Origin: an uncultured Actinomycetes bacterium | Lineage (GTDB): Bacteria > Actinomycetota > Actinomycetes > Nanopelagicales > Nanopelagicaceae | Direction of reading: 5' to 3' | Length of the DNA: 11,418 bases | NCBI GenBank assembly: GCA_903892335.1 | Contig: CAITID010000016.1 | Location: 1 to 11,418, forward strand | Part shown: positions 5,755-11,418 of the stretch, in pieces | How the letters are laid out: each line of letters begins with the position of its first letter | How positions within the stretch are numbered: position 1 is the first letter of the stretch | Position numbers and translations under genes: made by a program | The notes under the pieces: generated by a model | What the model was told of the DNA's origin: nothing | The model's database searches: none | Seen by the model: only the letters and a program-made list of their open reading frames with translations

Positions 5755-5760
5755 GAGAGC

Positions 5761-5803
5761 AGAGTAAAGCATCCACCGCAAATTATGCAACTTAATTAAA
5801 TTA
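5761..5803 (-). promoter_or_regulatory. whiB7: Predicted promoter of the whiB7 transcript with upstream A+T block
   Basis: On the minus strand: TTGCAT (5790-5785) as -35, an 18-bp spacer, and TACTCT (5766-5761) as -10, placing the transcript start near 5754. Immediately upstream of the -35 is a 12-bp pure A+T block (5803-5792). WhiB7-dependent promoters are known to have an A+T-rich element next to the -35, bound by the WhiB7 C-terminal hook, so autoactivation is plausible. The promoter fits into the 43 bp between the uvrD2 stop and the -35. Hexamer matches are only moderate. Confidence 0.45.
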
Positions 5804-5833
5804 GCAGGACGATCTACTTACTTTATGCCCGCT

Positions 5834-7531
5834 TTAGACCAGCTGAGATAGGAACTCACTCGGTTTTCCGGCGTAGGTTATTTGAATATTCTGTTTTGCG
5901 CGCGTGACTCCAACATAAAACAACCTTCGTTCCTCATTTAAATCATTGCTATTACTCATTGGTAATAAGCCATCAGAGACGCCAATTAAGTAGAGATGAT
6001 TCCATTCAAGCCCCTTGGCTGAGTGCAAAGTAGAAAGGGTTACGCCCGGCAAAGTCGGTGGATTATTTTGTTCAGCACGATCTTCTAGCTCGCGCAAGAA
6101 GGTGCGCATGCTGCTTTTAATTTTATTATTACTAGGAGAAATTAAATCTTCTGAATCTAACTCAACACTACCCTCCTTCATTTCACGAGCAAGCCGCAGA
6201 AATCCAGTTACATAATCGGCATCTCCAAATGGGCGCAGCACTGAAACTAGATCCTCATACCAATCTCCACCTTCAGGTGGCAAGACAGAGGCACTTCGAA
6301 TTACTCTCATTGCATCTCTAACATCAACTCGATCGAAGAAGCGCTCACCAGATCTTATTTGACTAGCAACCTTTGCATTATTTAAGGCTGACTTTATTTG
6401 ATCTAATTGAGCGTTAGTTCTAGCAAGAATTGCAATATCTGATGAGTCCACTCCAGCACTTATGTTTTTAACTACCGCGCCAACTACAAAAGCGATCTCA
6501 TCACCGCTGGTGTTAAAGCCATTAATTAGTGGCTTATCACCATGTGAATTTGCTGAACTGAGCTCATTTCCATGATCACTAATTAAATTAGCGCTGCGCA
6601 ATATTTGGTTTGCGGTATTAATGATCTCTGGGGTTGATCGGTAGCCGCGCGATAATCTAAAAGTTTGTGCATTTGGAAAGCGAGTTTTAAAGGTTAATAG
6701 GAAGTTTGAGGTAGCTCCAGCAAATGAGTAAATTGTTTGAGCTGCATCTCCGACAACACAGATCTCCTCTCGATTTCCAAGCCATAGATTTAGCAATCTT
6801 TGTTGTAAAGGTGAAACATCCTGATACTCATCAACGGTAAAGAATCGGTATTGATCACGTACTCGCTCGCGGACTCCGCGATCCTCCTCCAGCATGCCAA
6901 CTGTTAGTAGCAAAATATCCTCAAAATCTAAAGCACGCTCCTGTTTTTTTAATGATTCATACGCTTCATAAACCTTAGCTACGATCTCTAGATTCTCTGA
7001 CTCACTTTTACTATTTGGCAATCGCAAACTTCTGCTGGCTGCAATGGCCGCCTCTTGGTAGGTGTCAGGTGAAATTTCTAAAACTTTTGCCCACTCAATC
7101 TCACTAGCTAGCTCTCTCAGAGAGGCGGCCTGTGCCGGAATTGCAATTTCAGCTCGTTCAATTGCTTGTGAAATAAAATTTGATTTTGTCGTTAATAACT
7201 TTGGAAATTGTCCACCAAATGAGTACGGCCAAAAGTAAAGCAGTTGCTTTAGCGCTGCGGAGTGAAAAGTTCTCGCCGCTACATTTGGCACACCAAGTGT
7301 TCGAAGTCGTGCTCGCATCTCACCAGCTGCGCGCGCGGTAAAAGTTAAGGCCAGTACCTTTGTTGGGTCCGTAACACCTGAATTAATTGCATATGCAATT
7401 CGATTTGTGATTACTCGAGTTTTACCAGTTCCAGCTCCAGCAATTACACAAACTGGTCCACGTATAGCGGTTACAACTGCTAATTGATCTGGGTCTAGAC
7501 CATTTAATATCTGATCATTAGCTATCGCCAT
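5834..7531 (-). CDS. uvrD2: UvrD2-type superfamily 1 DNA helicase, short form without HRDC domain
   Basis: 565 residues with a complete SF1A core: Q-motif glutamine near 16 (LDPDQLAVV), Walker A AGAGTGKT at 31-38, ALTFTARAA (Ia), Walker B VDEYQD at 233-238, GDAAQTIYSFAGA at 261-273 (III), LSRGYRST (IV), TLHSAKGLEW at 501-510 (V) and YVGVTRAK at 539-546 (VI). It is an ATP-driven 3'-5' unwinding enzyme acting in the cytoplasm in DNA repair. Mycobacterial UvrD2 is about 700 residues and adds a tetracysteine linker and HRDC domain; here the protein stops about 20 residues after motif VI and has only two cysteines (28 and 258), so both additions are missing. No frameshift is evident after the stop. 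The ATG overlaps the nudC stop by 10 bp with AAAGG 9 nt upstream, implying coupled translation. The uvrD2 assignment over pcrA/uvrD1 rests on position between nudC and whiB7. Confidence 0.88.
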   Translation of the reverse strand: MAIANDQILNGLDPDQLAVVTAIRGPVCVIAGAGTGKTRVITNRIAYAINSGVTDPTKVLALTFTARAAGEMRARLRTLGVPNVAARTFHSAALKQLLYFWPYSFGGQFPKLLTTKSNFISQAIERAEIAIPAQAASLRELASEIEWAKVLEISPDTYQEAAIAASRSLRLPNSKSESENLEIVAKVYEAYESLKKQERALDFEDILLLTVGMLEEDRGVRERVRDQYRFFTVDEYQDVSPLQQRLLNLWLGNREEICVVGDAAQTIYSFAGATSNFLLTFKTRFPNAQTFRLSRGYRSTPEIINTANQILRSANLISDHGNELSSANSHGDKPLINGFNTSGDEIAFVVGAVVKNISAGVDSSDIAILARTNAQLDQIKSALNNAKVASQIRSGERFFDRVDVRDAMRVIRSASVLPPEGGDWYEDLVSVLRPFGDADYVTGFLRLAREMKEGSVELDSEDLISPSNNKIKSSMRTFLRELEDRAEQNNPPTLPGVTLSTLHSAKGLEWNHLYLIGVSDGLLPMSNSNDLNEERRLFYVGVTRAKQNIQITYAGKPSEFLSQLV

Positions 7532-8511
7532 GACTCATTACCTTTTAACTCAACCGCTGCGGCCTCGCCATACCAAGCGTTAATCATCTGTCGAGCAACG
7601 CTAATTTCAAGAGGCAAAATCAGAGTGTTATTTGCAATTGCCGTTTTCATATCTGCTCGTGAGTACCAACGAATCTCTTCAATCTCATCACCATCTGGCC
7701 TGGCATCGGCTGGATTTGTTGTAATTGCTTCAAAGGCGATCATTAAAGATGATGGGAATGGCCATGGCTGTGAACCTAAATAGTTGATTTTGCTTAAGGC
7801 CACACCAGCCTCTTCGAAAACTTCTCGAACTACACAATGCTCAAAGGATTCACCTGGTTCAACAAAACCAGCAAAGGTTGAGAATCTATTTTGTGGCCAT
7901 ACTTTTTGCCGGCCCAGCAATACTCGATCTTGATCATCTTTAACTAAAACAATGATTGCACTATCGGTTCGAGGATAGTGTTCACTCTGATCAATTAAAC
8001 ATTTACGCACTGAACCACCAGAAATTACAGTAGTCGCTGCTCCGCACTGCGAACATCTAGTGTGCTTTTTATGCCAGTTCGCTAAACCTTGCGCATGGAC
8101 GGCCAAACCAATATCACGTGGTGATAGGAATGCACCGATCTCACGAAGTGTTTTAAAGCTCCGATCTGCACTTTCTGATGATGACTGTGGTTCTAAATTC
8201 TGTTCTGGATCAATTGTGGATTTAATGGCGCTTAGATTTCGGATAAAGAAATTTTCAATTGAGCCATTTACTAACTTATTAATACCTAGAAAGTAATCAC
8301 TTTCTGCTTTGTAATCGCCTAACTGATCCCCGGAAGTAAATTTTAATTGTTGATCTTCGGTAAGAAATTTCTCATCGGTAAACTGTAAAACTAAGCCGTC
8401 CTTCCAGGCATTTTTTAAATAAGTTTCATCGGTACGAAGGTGGGCAGCACGATCAACCTCAGCCATTGAAAGTGGCAACTTAATCCGGTTATTTGGCGTA
8501 CTGGCTCTCAT
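7522..8511 (-). CDS. nudC: NAD(H) diphosphatase NudC
   Basis: 329 residues from ATG 8511 (GTG 8514 adds one). It carries the Nudix box G-x5-E-x7-REVFEEAG at about 215-236 and the NudC-specific SQPWPFPSS at 247-255, which marks NAD(H) hydrolases. The reaction gives NMN(H) plus AMP, and NudC can also remove NAD caps from RNA 5' ends. The N-terminal part has the family's DRAAHLRTDE-type region. The usual four-cysteine zinc site has CSQC (153, 156) and C171, but the fourth position reads CLIDQSEHYPRTD with no cysteine; I am unsure whether this is common in actinobacteria. The stop overlaps uvrD2 by 10 bp, so the two form an operon. No good ribosome site precedes the start, and the EEP gene begins only 28 bp away divergently, so transcripts may be nearly leaderless. 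Confidence 0.93.
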   Translation of the reverse strand: MRASTPNNRIKLPLSMAEVDRAAHLRTDETYLKNAWKDGLVLQFTDEKFLTEDQQLKFTSGDQLGDYKAESDYFLGINKLVNGSIENFFIRNLSAIKSTIDPEQNLEPQSSSESADRSFKTLREIGAFLSPRDIGLAVHAQGLANWHKKHTRCSQCGAATTVISGGSVRKCLIDQSEHYPRTDSAIIVLVKDDQDRVLLGRQKVWPQNRFSTFAGFVEPGESFEHCVVREVFEEAGVALSKINYLGSQPWPFPSSLMIAFEAITTNPADARPDGDEIEEIRWYSRADMKTAIANNTLILPLEISVARQMINAWYGEAAAVELKGNESWR

Positions 8512-8539
8512 CACTGCCCGACCCTACTAGCCTGTCTTC

Positions 8540-9448
8540 ATGGTTGTCGTGCCCGCTCAAAAGTTGAGAATCACCTCATGGAATATCCTCCATGGTGAGC
8601 AGATTCCACCCGTTCTAAATTTAAGTTCAGCGCAATGGGAACAAAACTTGATTACTGCAACGGCGCAAATTAATGAAAAATTAAAACCAGATTTTCTCGG
8701 CTTACAAGAGGTTGATTACATGCAACCTAGATCTGGAAATATAAATCAGACAAAGGTAATTGCAGACACCCTAGGTTTTAAGTACTGGAGTTTCCTGCCT
8801 GCTATCACGGGCACTCCTGGTGCAAGTTGGAAGAAAATAGAAGATTTAGCTGGCGGCTTAATCAATCAAGATACTGATTTAACATCAAATCAATTAGCTG
8901 CTACTAATCCAAGTTATGGCATTGGTTTTGTTACTAATCAGCCTGTTAAAAAGATTTATGTAAAACAACTAGGCCGCTCAGTAATTGGCATGCCACTTGC
9001 GATTCCAAAAAGTGATGGTAATTCAGCGCAAAAACCTAAGGGTATTAAATTGATTTATATCAAAGATGAGCCTCGAGTAGCGATTACAGCAGAGCTTGAA
9101 AATGGCTTAACTATCACTAACACCCATCTATCTTTTGTGCCAGGAGTTAATGTATTTCAACTTAATAAGTTAGCAAAATATGCGCATAATTTACCGGGAC
9201 GTAAATTATTGATTGGTGATCTAAACCTGCCAGCAAATCTGCCACAAAAACTTGCTGCAATCACTGGTGGTTGGCACTCTTTGGTGAAACAAAATACTTA
9301 TCCAAGTTGGAAGCCAGGAATTCAATTTGATTATCTTCTATGTCAATCTGCAGATTTAGGCAATTTTGATTCACAGCCACTGCCGGTAATTACAAACGTC
9401 AAAATATCTGATCATCTACCAATTGGTGCGCAAATATCCGTTAATTGA
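8540..9448 (+). CDS. Endonuclease/exonuclease/phosphatase (EEP) family protein
   Basis: 302 residues with the full EEP (DNase I-like, PF03372) catalytic set: ITSWNILHG with N15; LGLQEVD with metal-binding E57; NTHLS with H196; IGDLNLP with D227 and N229; FDYLL with D264; and ISDHLPI with D291 and H292. Such enzymes cleave phosphodiesters in nucleic acids, phospholipids or inositol phosphates; the substrate here cannot be told from sequence. No signal peptide is visible, so it is probably cytoplasmic. ATG 8540 has no recognisable ribosome site; GTG 8549 and TTG 8564 are alternatives, all before the first motif. It sits between divergent nudC and convergent adnB, a place occupied by an ion-channel gene in M. 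tuberculosis, so it looks like a lineage-specific insertion. Its stop lies 4 bp from the adnB stop with no terminator. Confidence 0.88.
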   Translation: MVVVPAQKLRITSWNILHGEQIPPVLNLSSAQWEQNLITATAQINEKLKPDFLGLQEVDYMQPRSGNINQTKVIADTLGFKYWSFLPAITGTPGASWKKIEDLAGGLINQDTDLTSNQLAATNPSYGIGFVTNQPVKKIYVKQLGRSVIGMPLAIPKSDGNSAQKPKGIKLIYIKDEPRVAITAELENGLTITNTHLSFVPGVNVFQLNKLAKYAHNLPGRKLLIGDLNLPANLPQKLAAITGGWHSLVKQNTYPSWKPGIQFDYLLCQSADLGNFDSQPLPVITNVKISDHLPIGAQISVN

Positions 9449-9452
9449 TAAG

Positions 9453-11418
9453 TTATTGAAGTTGGGGAACTGCTGAAATTATCTGAATCAACTCTGCTTC
9501 ATTCATTAAATCAGCTGGTCGAACTGTTTCATTTTGTGCCACATAGTGAAAGGCGGCGCTAACATTTGCTAGATCTACATTATTTAATTTTGAAAACGCA
9601 AGACGATACATAGCTAGCTGCAGTGCTGCCACAGATAGATCATCACCACTCTTCACCTTGCCAGTCTTCCAATCAACTACCTCAAATTGTCCAGGTGCAA
9701 CTTCATAAACCGCATCAATTCGCCCACGAATTACTACTCCTGCAATTACAGTTTCAAATCCCACCTCTACTCCAACTGGTTTCCGATCTGCCCATTGGCT
9801 GAGCTGCCAAGCTTTTTGCAACTCTTGAATTGGTGCATCGTAGAGCTCTGAATTGTTATCTAAATCCCCATAGAAAACTTCATCTAATAAGTGCAATTGA
9901 TCTGTTTTAAATTGATCTTCTAGCCAAAGGTGAAACTGCGTTCCGCGCCGAGCAAATTTATCAACGTGATTTGGCATGGGCCGGCGCAAGCGAAGGGCTA
10001 ACTCATTTGGATCTAACTTTAAATAAAGCAGGGTAGAAACTGATAAGCGCGTAGGCAGGAGGACATTATTTATTTCAGACCTACTATTTAACTCATTAAT
10101 AACCGCCTGCAAATCGCTAAGTAGGTTCTGATCTTCAAAGTTGATTGAATTTTGCGCACCAAGCTCAGCGTTACTAAAAGCAGTTGTGTTTGAAAGTAAT
10201 TTAGCCTGCTCTCTGACCTGCGCGGCTTTTAGTTCATATCGTGAGTTTTTATCTGGCCAATTGCCGGTAATGGGGTTTTCGGTGAGTGGATTTTTGCCAT
10301 CTGGTATTGGTGTGTCAGTTAAAACAGTTGCACCAGCTATGCCTGGTAGGTGCTCTGCGCAGATTAAGTACAACTTACTTGGCGCAACTGCGTTCTCACC
10401 ATTTCTAAAGTGTGAGGTAGAAAGAAACAAGCCATGTTTAGCTCGAGTAAATGCAACATAGGCAAGTCGCATCTCCTCAATAGATTTACGGGCTTTCCAT
10501 TCATCATTAAACCTGTCTAGGCCATCCTTTAAATTCTTATTAGTTGTGAAATTTTCAAAGTTAATACTTGGTAGTTGCGAGTAATCACCACGCATACTCA
10601 CTGGAATTGAGCCAGCATTTTTAATCCAACTATCAGATTTGCGGCCAGTATTTGGAAAGTTGCGCTCTGCTAAGCCTGGTACAGCTACATAATCCCACTC
10701 TGCGCCTTTGGCCGCATGCACCGTTAATATCTGAACAACATCACTTCGAACATCCACCTCCGCTGGCTTTAAACCACCTTCGGCATCTTCGGCAATCTTT
10801 AGCCACTGCAGAAATCCAGTTAAGGTGCCGCCATTTTTTCCAAACTTTTGCGCTTCATCTAAGAATCTATCCAAATCTTTTCTGCCATTTTTCCAACCAC
10901 TTCTTAATAAAACTTCAGTATCTAATGAGAGAAAGTGCTCAGCTGCAAGTAAAGCATCGGTGATTGAGCCAGATATTGATCTACGTAATTGGCGAAGGTT
11001 TATCGCAAACTGGCGCAATCTATTTAAAGCAATCTCACTTAATTCAGGAGTTGCGGTGTAATGCTTTAGCTCCTTTGGCGTTAGGGTAATTAATAGTTCT
11101 AGTGTTTCGATAATTGATCCAGCAGCAAACTCGTCAGCATTAGCAACTTGTAATTGATCAGTAGTTAAAGCATCTGCTAATTGCTTACTTCGCGAGTCAT
11201 CATTTTCATTTGCATATTTTCTAGTCAGCGCACCGAGCGCCATTAAGTCTCGAGCACCAAGTGCTAAATGTGGACCGGTAAGTAATCGCATCAGCGCAGT
11301 TCCAGAATCTGGCATGGTTAGTGTGCGCAGCAGTGCAATGATGTCGGCAACCTCGGGAACATGTACCAAGCCGCCAACGCCAAGCACATCGGTGGGAATA
11401 TCCCTATCTCGTAGTGCA
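9453..11418 (-). CDS. adnB: AdnB-like helicase-nuclease (UvrD/AddA-type with PD-(D/E)XK domain), N-terminal part missing
   Basis: The frame is open to the window edge (655 residues visible; AdnB is usually over 1000), so the GTG at 11387 is internal. Numbering from that codon: the C-terminal SF1 helicase part has GLGGL-like VGGLVHVPEVAD at 4-15, motif V TVHAAKGAEWDY at 222-233 and motif VI YVAFTRAK at 310-317. A RecB-type nuclease follows: GTQFHLWLED at 482-491 (His), RIDAVY at 556-561 (Asp), EVVDWKTGK at 569-577 (D572, K574) and LQLAMYR at 589-595. All nuclease residues are present, so it should be active. AdnAB resects DNA double-strand ends in mycobacteria; adnA would be expected just upstream, beyond the window. 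Position next to nudC supports adnB. The stop converges on the EEP gene with a 4-bp gap. Confidence 0.87.
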   Translation of the reverse strand, partial: ALRDRDIPTDVLGVGGLVHVPEVADIIALLRTLTMPDSGTALMRLLTGPHLALGARDLMALGALTRKYANENDDSRSKQLADALTTDQLQVANADEFAAGSIIETLELLITLTPKELKHYTATPELSEIALNRLRQFAINLRQLRRSISGSITDALLAAEHFLSLDTEVLLRSGWKNGRKDLDRFLDEAQKFGKNGGTLTGFLQWLKIAEDAEGGLKPAEVDVRSDVVQILTVHAAKGAEWDYVAVPGLAERNFPNTGRKSDSWIKNAGSIPVSMRGDYSQLPSINFENFTTNKNLKDGLDRFNDEWKARKSIEEMRLAYVAFTRAKHGLFLSTSHFRNGENAVAPSKLYLICAEHLPGIAGATVLTDTPIPDGKNPLTENPITGNWPDKNSRYELKAAQVREQAKLLSNTTAFSNAELGAQNSINFEDQNLLSDLQAVINELNSRSEINNVLLPTRLSVSTLLYLKLDPNELALRLRRPMPNHVDKFARRGTQFHLWLEDQFKTDQLHLLDEVFYGDLDNNSELYDAPIQELQKAWQLSQWADRKPVGVEVGFETVIAGVVIRGRIDAVYEVAPGQFEVVDWKTGKVKSGDDLSVAALQLAMYRLAFSKLNNVDLANVSAAFHYVAQNETVRPADLMNEAELIQIISAVPQLQ

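Noticed and set aside
9453..11418. Frameshift or truncation of the AdnB-like gene at the apparent start near 11387
   Set aside because: The frame continues open through the window edge with helicase-like residues (DRDIPTD before the GTG), so the missing N-terminus is due to the window boundary.
1..11418. Mobile elements, prophage, CRISPR array, toxin-antitoxin or defence island
   Set aside because: No transposase, integrase, spaced direct repeats or paired small toxin-like genes were seen; the gene content is conserved actinobacterial core.

Overview
This window looks like core chromosome of a streamlined, A+T-rich actinobacterium. My best guess is the freshwater acI / Nanopelagicales group. 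That guess rests on a WhiB-family regulator, an AdnB-type helicase-nuclease, a Zincin_2 (DUF2342) protein and an actinobacterial gene order, combined with low G+C coding sequence, frequent TTA/AAT codons and almost no intergenic space. No 16S or other direct phylogenetic marker is present. The order adnB - nudC - uvrD2 - whiB7 - ABC1 kinase - ThiF-like gene - zincin resembles the Rv3201c-Rv3195 neighbourhood of Mycobacterium tuberculosis as I remember it. Here the ion-channel and mycoredoxin genes of that region are missing, and an exo-endonuclease-phosphatase gene sits on the opposite strand.

Left part (1-2400, + strand): the C-terminal part of a Zincin_2 protein with a degenerate active site, then a 325-bp gap with a long near-continuous hairpin, an A+T-rich stretch and three same-oriented DnaA-box-like 9-mers running into the GTG start of a YgjP-type M48 metallopeptidase. 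A G+C-rich, foldable 5' region then leads to a 52-residue zinc-ribbon gene (DUF5679) that ends in a strong intrinsic terminator.

Middle part (2400-5530): a ThiF/cyclodehydratase-like gene overlaps by 14 bp with an ABC1 (UbiB/AarF) kinase gene, an apparent two-gene operon of unclear pathway. One base separates its stop from the stop of a convergent WhiB7-like gene. On the minus strand, the whiB7 leader has a promoter with an A+T block next to the -35, a 75-codon possibly leaderless ORF, an intrinsic terminator just after that ORF's stop, and then the whiB7 ribosome site. This is the layout of ribosome-mediated attenuation known for whiB7/wblC.

Right part (5834-11418): nudC and uvrD2 overlap by 10 bp on the minus strand. 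A divergent EEP-family gene starts 28 bp away and converges with an adnB fragment, with a 4-bp gap between stops. The DNA-repair genes, the NAD(H) hydrolase and the antibiotic-response regulator are mostly housekeeping genes. I saw no mobile element, CRISPR array, tRNA or rRNA. The least explained material is RNA-level: the whiB7 leader, the hairpin at 967-1038 and the G+C-rich element at 2077-2153, together with the DnaA-box cluster.
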